Source: Sphaerisporangium corydalis (lineage in GTDB: Bacteria; Actinomycetota; Actinomycetes; Streptosporangiales; Streptosporangiaceae). From it: DNA of 64,000 bases. Positions 35,401 to 43,661 of this stretch are shown here, one piece after another. The notes beneath the pieces were generated by a model that saw only the letters and a list, made by a program, of their open reading frames with translations, had not been told where the DNA came from and made no database searches. Within the stretch, counting starts at the first letter, position 1. Every line of letters begins with the position of its first letter. The stretch is from the NCBI RefSeq assembly GCF_025506355.1, contig NZ_JANZYP010000009.1, forward strand, positions 1 through 64,000, written 5' to 3'. The position numbers and the translations under genes are program-made.

Positions 35401-36510
35401 GCCACGGCGACCTTCACCGACGAGTCCACCGAGGGCTGGCAGGAGGTGTACTTCAACACTCCGGTGCCGGTGACCAAGGACACCACCTACGTCGCCTCGT
35501 ACCACGCGCCGAACGGCCACTACGCGGCCACCTACAACGGCCTGGCCTCGCAGGTGACGGTGACCCCGCTGCGCACGCTGGCGAGCACGGGGAACGGCGG
35601 CAACGGCGTCTACAAGTACGGCACCCGCTCGTTCCCGACCGAGTCGTGGTCGGCGACCAACTACTGGGTGGACGTGGTCTTCTCCAAGCTGGCCGACACC
35701 ACCGCGCCGTACGTCACGCTCAAGTCGCCCGACCACGGCGGCACCGGCGTGGCCACCGGGACGGCGGTGACGGCGACGTTCAGCGAGCCCGTCCAGGACG
35801 GCACCGCCGAGATCACGGTGAAGGACGGGGCGAACCAGGAGGTGCCGGGCGACGTCACGCTCAACGAGGCCCGCACGCTGCTCACCTTCACCCCTGAGGA
35901 CCCGCTGGCGCAGAGCACCACCTTCACGGTCGCGGTGAGCGGCGCCGAGGACGACGCCGACAACGCCATGACCACCACGTCGTGGTCGTTCACCACCGGC
36001 GGGCCGGCGAGCTGCCCGTGCTCCATATGGGCGAGCAACGCCACCCCCGGCACCCCCTCGATCAACGACCCCGACGCGGTCGAGGTGGGGGTGAAGTTCA
36101 CCGCAGAGATGGACGGCACCGTCACCGGCGTCCGCTTCTACAAGGGCGCAGGCAACACCGGGACCCACGTGGGCAACCTGTGGAGCGCCACGGGCACCCT
36201 GCTGGCCACCGGCACCTTCACCGGCGAGACCGCCTCGGGCTGGCAGTCGCTGACCTTCACCACCCCGGTGAGCGTCACCGCCGGCCAGGTGTACGTGGCC
36301 TCCTACCTCGCGCCCGACGGGCACTACGCGGGCGACGGCGGCTACTTCAACTCCGGCCCCTACGACAACTCACCGCTGCACGCCCTGGCCAACGGCGGCG
36401 CGGCGGGCGGCAACGGCGTGTACCGGTACGGGACGTCCTCGGGCTTCCCGACCGCCAGCTTCAACGGCGCGAACTACTGGGTGGACGCCCTGTTCACCCC
36501 GTCGAGCTAG
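32470..36510 (+). CDS. secreted multidomain protein: DMFase-beta-like domain, Ig-like and three DUF4082 domains
   Basis: A 1346-residue exoprotein. A signal peptide (1-35, cleaved near AIA) is followed by about 500 residues resembling the large subunit of N,N-dimethylformamidase (VDIYRMGYYQGNGARKI, NRPFNTRESTPWGRDFVFAN, SVGHDEYWSGEER). Next come an Ig-like domain (about 545-640), DUF4082 (about 641-800), Ig-like (805-905), DUF4082 (about 911-1080), Ig-like (1085-1175) and DUF4082 (about 1181-1346). The DUF4082 copies share GVRFYKG-GNTGTH and NYWVDVVF. The catalytic activity of the N-terminal domain is unverified. The modular tail suggests binding to surface glycan. It ends just before the glycan operon and a strong hairpin. 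Confidence 0.85.
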   Translation: MKPRSAARRRLSAITAAALTLAALLTAPAAPAIALGPCDAGGNKITCENQNEGSDRTEWDTNPHGTVEGYGDQMSVNLGQTVNFKVRSTALTLRVDIYRMGYYQGNGARKITTVPATTSVSRFQPNCPENTTTGEVACAWGTVASWTVPATAVSGVYFAHVVRTDTDDDTHIVFVVRDDASTADLLFRTSDSTWQAYNSWGDIPATEDNPNKVLNSLYRGDSVVAPGRAVKVSYNRPFNTRESTPWGRDFVFANEYPMIRWLEANGYNVSYMSSLDAARAPSTLLNHKSVLSVGHDEYWSGEERAAFENARDNGVNLAFFSGNEVYWKTRWENSYRTLVSYKETHANGKIDPLPNVWTGTWRDPRFSPPADGGKPENALTGTLFSVNCNSSDDDCAAIPLTVPAADGKMRFWRGTTIATQLSGSISVPGLVGYEWDEDADNGFRPKGQVPLSSTTYTAEQVLIDYGTNVAAKSATHRMTLHRAPSGALVFGAGTVQWSWGLDGTHDSYDETDYSDTRIKQATVNLLADMGVQPKSLTGGLNAALKSTDVTAPVAVVTAPAVNATVNNGTTVSVTGTAADVGGQVGGVEVSTDGGTTWHPATGRASWSYSWKVTGAGAATIKVRVADDSGNVSAEVSKNVTVDCPCSLFTSSSAPANPSENDTSALELGVRFTPAVNGYLTGVKFYKGTGNTGTHTGTLWTASGQELATGTFTGETSSGWQKLTFASPVHLTANTEYIASYYAPNGHYAADANYFRYQPTVTAPLTAPAATETAGNGVYRSGEGFPNQTYNGGNYWVDVVFTINDIYPPAAVSATPVPGSSSVPTTVQPKVTFGEPVQASGATFTLKDSSNATVAGTASLDPAHTSLTFAPAAPLAPGERFTVSVSGAKDDASNTMAAPYTFSFTTAKTWTAGVCPCSVWPDVTVPDVPSVNDTGSLEVGVKFQSTTDGFIEGVRFYKGEGNTGTHTGTLWNSAGGELATATFTDESTEGWQEVYFNTPVPVTKDTTYVASYHAPNGHYAATYNGLASQVTVTPLRTLASTGNGGNGVYKYGTRSFPTESWSATNYWVDVVFSKLADTTAPYVTLKSPDHGGTGVATGTAVTATFSEPVQDGTAEITVKDGANQEVPGDVTLNEARTLLTFTPEDPLAQSTTFTVAVSGAEDDADNAMTTTSWSFTTGGPASCPCSIWASNATPGTPSINDPDAVEVGVKFTAEMDGTVTGVRFYKGAGNTGTHVGNLWSATGTLLATGTFTGETASGWQSLTFTTPVSVTAGQVYVASYLAPDGHYAGDGGYFNSGPYDNSPLHALANGGAAGGNGVYRYGTSSGFPTASFNGANYWVDALFTPSS

Positions 36511-36525
36511 TCCCTTCACCCGCGT

Positions 36526-36559
36526 GTGGTCCGATCGCCAGGGCAGGCGATCGGACCAC
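36526..36559. terminator. hairpin terminator after the exoprotein gene
   Basis: A perfect 14-bp inverted repeat, GTGGTCCGATCGCC (36526-36539) and its complement (36546-36559), with loop AGGGCA. It begins 16 bp after the exoprotein stop. It lies 24 bp before the oxidoreductase start, so it separates the two transcripts or attenuates the operon. Confidence 0.88.
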
Positions 36560-36583
36560 CCGGCCGACCGAGAGGAGACCCGT

Positions 36584-37621
36584 GTGACGTCGATCGGCCT
36601 TGCCGTGATCGGTGCCGGATACTGGGGCCCGAACCTGGTGCGCAACGCCATGGCCACCCCTGAGCTGCGCCTCGAATGGCTGTGCGACCTCGACGAGGAA
36701 CGTGCCAAGGCGGTGCTCGGCCGTTACACCACGGTACGGCCGACGTCCTCGGTGGACCAGGTGCTCCAGGATCCGTCGGTGGACGCGGTGGCCATCGCCA
36801 CCCCGGCGCGCACCCACTTCGACCTCGTCAGGGCCGCGCTGGACGCCGGCAAGCACGTGCTGGTCGAGAAGCCACTGACCCCGACCTACGACGAGGGCGC
36901 CAAGCTGGTCGCCCTCGCCGAGGAGCGGGGCAAGGTGCTGATGCTCGACCACACCTTCTGCTACACGCCGGTGGTCCGCAGGATCCGCGACCTCATCGCC
37001 TCGGGCGAGCTCGGCGACGTCCAGTTCGTCGACTCGGTCCGCATCAACCTCGGGCTCGTCCAGCCCGACGTGGACGTGCTGTGGGACCTCGCGCCACACG
37101 ACCTGTCCATCCTGGACTTCGTGCTGCCCGAGGGGGTCGTCCCGACCGCGGTGGCCGCGCACACCTCCGACCCGATCGGGGCGGGCCGCCCGTGCCTGGC
37201 CTACCTGACCCTGTGGCTGTCCTCGGGCGCCATCGCCCACGTGCACGTCAACTGGCTCAGCCCGACCAAGATCCGTACGACCGTGATCGGCGGGTCGCGC
37301 CGCACGATCGTGTGGGACGACGTCAACCCCGCGCAACGCCTCGCGGTGTACGACCGGGGGGTCGACCTGTCGGCCGCGGGCCAGGATGAGCGCCGCGCGG
37401 CGCTCATCTCCTACCGCACCGGCGACGTCGTCGTGCCCGCCCTGCCCGAGCGTGAGGCACTGCGCGGGGTGATGCACGAGTTCGCGGCGGCCATCCGCGA
37501 GGGCCGGGCGCCGCTGACCGACGGCCGGTCCGGGCTGCGCGTGCTCGCGCTCCTGGAGGCGGCCGGGCGGAGCATCGAGAACGACGGCAGAAGAATCGAA
37601 CTGGGGGGAACCGCCCGATGA
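36584..37621 (+). CDS. Gfo/Idh/MocA family sugar oxidoreductase
   Basis: A 345-residue NAD(P)-dependent dehydrogenase. The Rossmann motif is GLAVIGAGYWGPNLVRN. VEKPLTPTYDEG carries the conserved EKP lysine, and DLAPHDLSILDFV is the catalytic-region motif. In glycan clusters such enzymes (WlbA-type) oxidise C3 of a UDP-HexNAc uronate, or act on related nucleotide sugars, before transamination by a DegT enzyme and N-acetylation. Both later activities are encoded in this locus. AGAGGAG precedes the GTG at 36584. It is the first gene of a run overlapping by ATGA/GTGA. Confidence 0.88.
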   Translation: MTSIGLAVIGAGYWGPNLVRNAMATPELRLEWLCDLDEERAKAVLGRYTTVRPTSSVDQVLQDPSVDAVAIATPARTHFDLVRAALDAGKHVLVEKPLTPTYDEGAKLVALAEERGKVLMLDHTFCYTPVVRRIRDLIASGELGDVQFVDSVRINLGLVQPDVDVLWDLAPHDLSILDFVLPEGVVPTAVAAHTSDPIGAGRPCLAYLTLWLSSGAIAHVHVNWLSPTKIRTTVIGGSRRTIVWDDVNPAQRLAVYDRGVDLSAAGQDERRAALISYRTGDVVVPALPEREALRGVMHEFAAAIREGRAPLTDGRSGLRVLALLEAAGRSIENDGRRIELGGTAR

Positions 37622-38586
37622 TCGAAAACAGCCGCTGCCTGGTGACCGGGGGCGCGGGCACGATCGGCTCGACCATCGTCGACCAGCTCCTCGCGGCGGG
37701 CGCCGCCGAGGTGGTCGTGCTCGACAACTTCGTCAGGGGCCGCCGGGCCAACCTCGCCGAGGCCGCCGAGGCGGGCGCGGGACGCCTGCGCGTCGTCGAG
37801 GGCGACATCCGCGACACCGCGCTCGTACGGTCGGTGACCGAGGGCATGGACGTGGTCTTCCACCAGGCCGCCATCCGCATCACCCAGTGCGCCGAGGAGC
37901 CACGGCTGGCGCTGGAGGTGCTGGTGGACGGCACCTACGAGGTCGTCGAGGCGGCGGCCGACGCGGGCGTGCGCAAGATCGTCGCCGCGTCGTCGGCGTC
38001 GGTGTACGGCCTGGCCACCGAGTTCCCCACCCGCGAGGACCACCACCCCTACGACAACGACACCCTGTACGGCGCGGCCAAGACCTTCAACGAGGGGCTG
38101 CTGCGCAGCTTCCACGCGATGCGCGGGCTCGACTACGTGGCCCTGCGCTACTTCAACGTGTACGGCCCCCGGATGGACATCCACGGCCTCTACACCGAGG
38201 TGCTGATCCGCTGGATGGAGCGCATCGAGGCCGGGCAGCCGCCGCTGATCCTCGGCGACGGCCTGCAGACCATGGACTTCGTCTACACCGAGGACATCGC
38301 CCGCGCCAACCTCCTGGCCGCCGAGAGCGACGCCACCGACCAGGTCTTCAACATCGCCTCCGCCACCGAGACCAGCCTGCGCGGCCTGGCCGAGGCCCTC
38401 GTCTCGGTCATGGACGCCGGCGACCTCGGCCTGGAGTTCGGGCCGCCCCGCGCGATCAACGGCGTGACCCGCCGGCTGGCCGACGTCGGCGCGGCGGCCG
38501 AGCGGCTCGGCTGGAAGGCCGAGGTGGACCTCGAGGAGGGCCTGCGCCGCCTCGTCGCCTGGTGGCGCGCCGAGAAGACCCGGTGA
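37618..38586 (+). CDS. NAD-dependent sugar epimerase/dehydratase
   Basis: A 322-residue extended SDR. NAD binding is by TGGAGTIGS. The catalytic Y-x-x-x-K is in LYGAAKTFNE, with the upstream serines in SSASVYG, and FNVYGPRMDIHGLYTEVL binds nucleotide-sugar. It is related to UDP-glucose 4-epimerase and dehydratase groups; the exact sugar is uncertain. The ATG overlaps the upstream stop by four bases and the end overlaps the glycosyltransferase. Confidence 0.88.
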   Translation: MIENSRCLVTGGAGTIGSTIVDQLLAAGAAEVVVLDNFVRGRRANLAEAAEAGAGRLRVVEGDIRDTALVRSVTEGMDVVFHQAAIRITQCAEEPRLALEVLVDGTYEVVEAAADAGVRKIVAASSASVYGLATEFPTREDHHPYDNDTLYGAAKTFNEGLLRSFHAMRGLDYVALRYFNVYGPRMDIHGLYTEVLIRWMERIEAGQPPLILGDGLQTMDFVYTEDIARANLLAAESDATDQVFNIASATETSLRGLAEALVSVMDAGDLGLEFGPPRAINGVTRRLADVGAAAERLGWKAEVDLEEGLRRLVAWWRAEKTR

Positions 38587-39743
38587 ACGACCTCCTCGTC
38601 TACGGCGGAGGCACGCGCTACGACGGCGTGACCGGGACCGACCGGCACATGGCCGACCGGCTCAGCGCGCACACCGACGTGCTGTACGTCGACCCCCCGC
38701 GCCCCGTCCGCTCCGGGCTGCGCGACCCACAGACCGGTGAGGCCGGACACGTGCTGCGGCGTGTCCGGCCTCACCTTTGGCGGCTGAGCCCCGTCGCCCC
38801 GCCCGCCGCGTACCGGCGGGGCGTCGACCGCGTCACCGCCGTGCTCGCCCGCCAGGCCGTACGCGCCGCCGTGCGCAAGACGGGGGGACGCGTCACGGCG
38901 GTCGTCGTGGCCGGGACGACCGACCTGCTGGACGTCGCACGGGAGGCGCGGACCCTGCGGTACGTCACCGACGACCTGGTGGCCGGCGCGTCGCTGATCC
39001 GCATGTCGGCCGCGCGGCTGGCCCAGGCCGAGCGCCGCATGACGGCCCGCGCCGACGCGGTCGCCGTCGTCTCCCCCGGCCTGGTCGACCGCGTCGCCCT
39101 GCTCGGCCGGGCGGCCACCCTGATCCCCAACGGGTGCGACGTCGCCGCCTACGACACCGTCGACGACGCCGCCCTGCCGGGCGACCTGCCCATGGAGCTG
39201 GCGGGGCGGCCGGTGGCCGGGTTCGTCGGGCACATCAACGCCCGCATCGACATCGCCCTGCTGGAGGCCGTCGCGGCCACCGGGGCGCCCCTGGTGCTCG
39301 TCGGGCCCCGGTCGGAGGGGTACGAGCCGGAGCGGTGGCCCGCGCTCGTCGGGCGGCCCAACGTGCACTGGGTGGGGCGCAAACCGTACGAGGAGCTGCC
39401 GTCGTACCTGCGGATCATCGACGTCGGCCTCACCCCGTACGCGGAAAGCGAGTTCAACCGGGCGAGCTTCCCGCTGAAGACGCTGGAGTACCTGGCGGCG
39501 GGGCGGGCGGCGGTCTCCACCGACCTGCCTGCGACCGCCTGGCTGGACGCCGGGCCGCTCATCCCCGTCGCGCGGACCCCGGCGGACTTCGCCGCCGCCG
39601 TGACGGCGGGGCTGCGCGCCCCACGGACGCCCGCACTCGCCCAGCGGCGGCGGGCCTTCGCGGCACGGCACGACTGGAACCAGAGGGTCGGCCTGCTGGC
39701 CGGCCTTCTCCACCTGAAGACCAGAGAGGGGGCCGGGCGATGA
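38583..39743 (+). CDS. glycosyltransferase (GT4-like, GT-B fold)
   Basis: A 386-residue protein. The C-terminal half has GFVGHINARIDIALLEAVAA, VGPRSEGYEPE and VGRKPYEELPSYLRIIDVGL, followed by FPLKTLEYLAAGRAAVST, the GT-B donor-binding region. It transfers an activated sugar to the growing lipid-linked repeat; donor and acceptor are unknown. The GTG start at 38583 lies in a GTGA overlap with the epimerase, and the 3' end overlaps the aminotransferase. The longer open frame upstream is a shadow of the epimerase. Confidence 0.85.
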   Translation: MNDLLVYGGGTRYDGVTGTDRHMADRLSAHTDVLYVDPPRPVRSGLRDPQTGEAGHVLRRVRPHLWRLSPVAPPAAYRRGVDRVTAVLARQAVRAAVRKTGGRVTAVVVAGTTDLLDVAREARTLRYVTDDLVAGASLIRMSAARLAQAERRMTARADAVAVVSPGLVDRVALLGRAATLIPNGCDVAAYDTVDDAALPGDLPMELAGRPVAGFVGHINARIDIALLEAVAATGAPLVLVGPRSEGYEPERWPALVGRPNVHWVGRKPYEELPSYLRIIDVGLTPYAESEFNRASFPLKTLEYLAAGRAAVSTDLPATAWLDAGPLIPVARTPADFAAAVTAGLRAPRTPALAQRRRAFAARHDWNQRVGLLAGLLHLKTREGAGR

Positions 39744-40861
39744 TCCCGGTGATGCGGCCGTGGTTCGGGCCCGAGGAGGAGGCCGCCGTCGGCGAGGTCA
39801 TCGCCTCCGGCTGGGTGGCGCAGGGGCCGAGGGTGGCCGAGTTCGAGCGGTCGTTCGCGGCGAGCGTCGAGGCCGGCCACGGGGTGGCCGCCTCCTCCTG
39901 CACGACCGCGCTGCACCTCGCGCTGGTGCTCGCCGGCGTCGGGCCGGGGGACGAGGTGGTGGTGCCGTCCCTGTCGTTCATCGCGACCGCGAACGTCGTG
40001 CGGTACACCGGCGCCACCCCGGTGTTCGCCGACGTCGACCCCGCGACGGGGAACCTCACCGCCAAGACCGTCGACGCCGCGCGTACGCCCCGCACCCGCG
40101 CGGTCATCGTCGTCCACCAGGCCGGCGTGCCCGCCGACGTCGAGGAGATCCGCGCCGCCCACGACGGGCTGACGCTGGTCGAGGACGCCGCATGCGCCGC
40201 GGGCTCGGTCTACCGCGAACGGCCGGTGGGCGCCGGTTCGGCGCTGTCCGCCTGGTCCTTCCACCCCCGCAAGCTCCTCACCACCGGCGAGGGGGGCATG
40301 CTCACCACCGACGACCCGGAGTGGGCGGCCCGCGCGAAACGGCTGCGGGAGCACGGCATGAGCGTCAGCGCCGCCGACCGGCACGCCACCGGTTCCACCG
40401 TGCCCGAGGAGTACACCGAGGTCGGGTTCAACTACCGGATGACCGACCTGCAGGCGGCCGTGGGGCTCGTCCAGCTCCGCAGGCTGCCCGAACTGATCGC
40501 CCGCCGACGGGCGCTGGCGGCGCGCTACCAGGAGCTCCTGGCCGACGTCCCCGGGCTCGTCACCGTCCGCGACCCCGCGTACGGCCGGTCGAACTTCCAG
40601 TCGTTCTGGATCGCGCTGCCCGACGACTTCCCCGTCGGCCGCGACGCGCTGCTCGCCTTCCTCGCCGAGCGCGGCGTCTCGGCCCGCAGGGGCATCATGG
40701 CCGCCCACCTGGAACCGGCGTACGCCGGCGTGCCGTCCGCCGGGCTTCCGGCCACCGAATGGCTGACGGCCAGCTCGCTGATCCTCCCGCTGTTCCACGC
40801 GATGACCGAGGCGGAGCAGGACCAGGTCGTCGAGGCCGTCCACGCCGCCGCGGGCCGGTGA
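39740..40861 (+). CDS. DegT/DnrJ/EryC1-type sugar aminotransferase (first)
   Basis: A 373-residue PLP enzyme. The Schiff-base lysine is K178 in SFHPRKLLTTGEGG, D149 in LVEDAACA contacts the ring nitrogen, and GWVAQGPRVAEFER is the family N-terminus. It would aminate a keto nucleotide sugar, fitting with the oxidoreductase at 36584 and the acyltransferases of the locus. It is ATGA-coupled to the glycosyltransferase. It is clearly distinct from the second DegT protein encoded at 44337. Confidence 0.9.
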   Translation: MIPVMRPWFGPEEEAAVGEVIASGWVAQGPRVAEFERSFAASVEAGHGVAASSCTTALHLALVLAGVGPGDEVVVPSLSFIATANVVRYTGATPVFADVDPATGNLTAKTVDAARTPRTRAVIVVHQAGVPADVEEIRAAHDGLTLVEDAACAAGSVYRERPVGAGSALSAWSFHPRKLLTTGEGGMLTTDDPEWAARAKRLREHGMSVSAADRHATGSTVPEEYTEVGFNYRMTDLQAAVGLVQLRRLPELIARRRALAARYQELLADVPGLVTVRDPAYGRSNFQSFWIALPDDFPVGRDALLAFLAERGVSARRGIMAAHLEPAYAGVPSAGLPATEWLTASSLILPLFHAMTEAEQDQVVEAVHAAAGR

Positions 40862-40931
40862 CCGCCCTCCACCGCGCACGCCCGGGCCGCCGTGGCCTGA
40901 CCGTGCGCCGTCCGGCGTGTCCCAGGGAGGC

Positions 40932-42155
40932 ATGAACGTGCGCATTCTGGTGTACCCCCACGCCATGGAGGTCGGCGGGAGCCAGCTCAACGCCGTCGAG
41001 CTGGCCGGGGCCGTCCAGCGGCTCGGCCACGACGTCAGCGTGATCGGCGAGCCGGGCCCGCTGGTCGGGCACGTCACCGCCGCGGGCTTGGAGCACCTCC
41101 CGCTGAGCCCCGGCCGGCGCAGGCCCTCCCCCGCGACCGTGCGGCTGCTGCGCGACCTCGCGGTGCGGCGCGGCCTCGACGTGGTCCACGGGTACGAGTG
41201 GCCCCCCGGTGTCGAGGCGTTCTACGCGGGCCTGCGCGGCCCGGCCGCCGCCGTCTGCACGATCATGTCCATGTCGGTGGCGCCGTTCCTGCCGTCGTCG
41301 CTGCCCCTGGTCGTCGGCACCCGCGAGATCCAGGAACAGGCGGCGCCCGGCCGCCGCCGCGTCCACCTCATCGAACCCCCCGTCGACGTGGTGGCCAACG
41401 CCCCCGGGCACCCGGCGGAGGACTTCCGCCGCGAGTACGGCCTCGGCCCCGGCGGAGGGCCGTTCGACCTCGTCGTGGTCGGGCGGCTGGTCCCCGAGCT
41501 CAAGCTGGAGGGACTGCTCACCGCCATCGACGTCGTCGGCCGCCTGGCGCCCGAACTGGACACGCGGCTCGTCGTGGTCGGCGACGGCCCGGCCAGGGCC
41601 GACGTGGAACACCGCGCCGCCTCGGCCAACTCGGCCGCCGGCCGCCGGGTCGTCGTCGTCACCGGCCAGCTCCTCGACCCCCGTCCCGCGTACGCCGCCG
41701 CGACCGTCTGCCTCGGCATGGGCGGCTCGGCACTGCGGTCCCTGGCGTTCGGCAAACCGCTCATCGTCCAGGGCGAGCTCGGGTTCTTCGAGCTGCTGAC
41801 CCCCGACAGCGAGAAGACATTCCTCGGCCAGGGCTGGTACGGCCTCGGGCACGGGCGCGAAGAGGGCGCCGCGCGGCTGGAACACCTGATCCGCCGGCTG
41901 CACGCGGCCCCCGGGCTGCGCCGCGAGCTGGGCGAGTACGGCAGGCGCCTGGTCGTCGAGCGGTTCAGCCTGGAGCGGGCGGCCCGCGTCCAGGTGGAGA
42001 TCTACGAGCGGGCCGTCAGCGAACGGCCCGCCGCCCTCGACGCGCTCGGCACCGCGGCGGGCGTGCTGAACTACAAGCTCCGCCGCCGCTACGACCGCCT
42101 GCGCGGCACCCACACCCGCGACGACTTCAACGCCGTCGCCAGGAACCGGAAATGA
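40932..42155 (+). CDS. glycosyltransferase (GT4-like)
   Basis: A 407-residue protein. MNVRILVYPHAMEVGGSQLN is the typical N-terminal GT-B signature. The donor site includes LVVVGRLVPELKLEGLL and VVVGDGPARADVEHRA. The usual E-x7-E segment is divergent here (FGKPLIVQGELGFFELL). CAGGGAGG lies immediately before the ATG at 40932. The 70-bp gap upstream makes it the first gene of the second half of the operon. It ends in an ATGA overlap with the flippase. Confidence 0.85.
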   Translation: MNVRILVYPHAMEVGGSQLNAVELAGAVQRLGHDVSVIGEPGPLVGHVTAAGLEHLPLSPGRRRPSPATVRLLRDLAVRRGLDVVHGYEWPPGVEAFYAGLRGPAAAVCTIMSMSVAPFLPSSLPLVVGTREIQEQAAPGRRRVHLIEPPVDVVANAPGHPAEDFRREYGLGPGGGPFDLVVVGRLVPELKLEGLLTAIDVVGRLAPELDTRLVVVGDGPARADVEHRAASANSAAGRRVVVVTGQLLDPRPAYAAATVCLGMGGSALRSLAFGKPLIVQGELGFFELLTPDSEKTFLGQGWYGLGHGREEGAARLEHLIRRLHAAPGLRRELGEYGRRLVVERFSLERAARVQVEIYERAVSERPAALDALGTAAGVLNYKLRRRYDRLRGTHTRDDFNAVARNRK

Positions 42156-43588
42156 CCGGCGTCGAGGCGCCCTCGCTGCGCGCCAAGGCGGGCAAGGCGC
42201 TCGGGTGGAGCTTCGTCAGCACCCTGGCCGCCCGGTTCGGGACCCTCGCCATCGGCATCACGCTGGCCCGGGTCCTCGGGCCCAGCGAGTTCGGCACGTT
42301 CGCCGTCGCGCTCGTCGCGCTGCTCGCCATGCTCAGCATCAACGAACTGGGCGTCAGCCTGGCCATCGTGCGGTGGCCCGACGACCCCCGCTCGATCGTC
42401 CCCACCGTCGCCACCATGTCCGCCGGGTTCAGCGTGCTGGTCTGCGCCGGGTTCGTCCTGGCCGCCCCCGCGTTCGCCGAGGCGATGGGCAACCCCGCCG
42501 CGACCGGCCCCGTACGGGTGCTCGCGATCAGCGTCGTGACCAACGGGCTGGTCTCCACCTCGGCGGCGCTGATGCAGCGCGAGTTCATGCAGGGACGCAA
42601 GATGATCGCCGACCAGGTCGACAACTGGCTCGGCGCGCTGATCTCCCTCACGCTGGCCTTCCTCGGGTGGGGGGCGATGAGCCTGGCCGTCGGCCGGGTC
42701 TGCGGCTCGCTCGCCGGAGGCGCGCTCCTCATCTCCTTCGCGCCCCAGCGGCTGCGGTTCGGCTTCGACCCGGACGTGGCCAGGCGGCTGGTCAGGTTCG
42801 GCCTGCCGCTCGCGGGGGCGTCGCTGCTGGTCTTCGCCGTGGGGTACGCCGACCAGATCGTCGTCGGCCACGTACTCGGGTCCACCGCCCTCGGTTTCTA
42901 CGTCCTGGCCGTCAACCTGTCCGGGTGGCCGGTCGCGGTGTTCTCCCAGCCCGTGCGCGCGGTGGCCCCCGCCGCGTTCGCCCGGCTGCAGCACGACCGC
43001 CCGACACTCAACCGGTCGTTCGTCACCGTCGCGGCCCTGCTCGTCGGCCTGACCCTGCCCGTGTGCCTGCTGCTCAGCGGCGCCGCGCCCGCGATCATCC
43101 GGTTCGTCTACGGGGACCGGTGGGAACCGGCGGCCATCGCGCTCGCCGGGCTGGGGGTGCTCGCCGGGATGCGGATCTTCTTCGAGCTGGTCTACGACTA
43201 CCTGGTGGTCATCGAACGGTCCCGCGCGGTGCTCGCCGTCCAGGGCCTGTGGCTGGCCGCCCTGGTCCCGGCGATGTGGATCGGCGTCCACCAGGACGGG
43301 CTGCGCGGCGCCGCCGTCGCGCTGGTGGCGGTGGCCGGCGTCGTGGTCCTGCCCGCCTACCTGTGGCAGCTCGCCCGCTCCGGCGTACCCCTCCTCGCCC
43401 TCGCGCGCGACCTGTGGCCCGCCCTCCTGGCCGCGCTCGCCGTCGGCGCCGCCGCCGTCCTCGCCCTGCGCACCATCACCCCCGACCTCGCGGTCCTCGC
43501 CACCGCCGGCACCATCGCCCTCCTGGTCGTCGCCCTCTACGGCTACCGCCGCCGAGCCACCCTAAGAGCCATCAAGGAAACCCCATGA
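42152..43588 (+). CDS. polysaccharide flippase (Wzx/MOP superfamily)
   Basis: A 478-residue integral membrane protein with about 12-14 helices. Family features are LGWSFVSTLAARFGTLAIG at the N-terminus, LARVLGPSEFGTFAVAL, and FGLPLAGASLLVFAVGYADQ before helix 7. It would flip undecaprenyl-linked repeat units to the outer face for the polymerase encoded at 50971. The start is coupled to the upstream glycosyltransferase (ATGA). The stop TGA is embedded in the first of three CCATGACC words. Confidence 0.92.
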   Translation: MTGVEAPSLRAKAGKALGWSFVSTLAARFGTLAIGITLARVLGPSEFGTFAVALVALLAMLSINELGVSLAIVRWPDDPRSIVPTVATMSAGFSVLVCAGFVLAAPAFAEAMGNPAATGPVRVLAISVVTNGLVSTSAALMQREFMQGRKMIADQVDNWLGALISLTLAFLGWGAMSLAVGRVCGSLAGGALLISFAPQRLRFGFDPDVARRLVRFGLPLAGASLLVFAVGYADQIVVGHVLGSTALGFYVLAVNLSGWPVAVFSQPVRAVAPAAFARLQHDRPTLNRSFVTVAALLVGLTLPVCLLLSGAAPAIIRFVYGDRWEPAAIALAGLGVLAGMRIFFELVYDYLVVIERSRAVLAVQGLWLAALVPAMWIGVHQDGLRGAAVALVAVAGVVVLPAYLWQLARSGVPLLALARDLWPALLAALAVGAAAVLALRTITPDLAVLATAGTIALLVVALYGYRRRATLRAIKETP

Positions 43589-43617
43589 CCACGCGGCCCT
43601 CCCTGGACACCCCATGA
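43585..43617 (+). CDS. 10-codon micro-ORF coupled to the flippase stop
   Basis: The ATG at 43585 overlaps the flippase TGA. The frame reads MTTRPSLDTP and stops at 43615-43617, inside a second CCATGACC. It may act only as a ribosome relay between genes. There is no evidence that the peptide is made. Confidence 0.35.
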   Translation: MTTRPSLDTP

Positions 43618-43661
43618 CCGCCCCACCACTGATCGCGCGGCACTCGCTGGAGACGCCATGA
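43614..43661 (+). CDS. 15-codon micro-ORF coupled to the acyltransferase start
   Basis: The ATG at 43614 overlaps the stop of the first micro-ORF. The frame reads MTAPPLIARHSLETP and its TGA overlaps the acyltransferase ATG at 43658. The endings KETP, LDTP and LETP of three consecutive frames indicate that a short junction sequence has been duplicated twice. Confidence 0.35.
   Translation: MTAPPLIARHSLETP

Noticed and set aside
32539..36324. Open frame of 1261 codons on the minus strand
   Set aside because: Complement of the exoprotein gene; composition is typical of shadow frames and no domain can be read.
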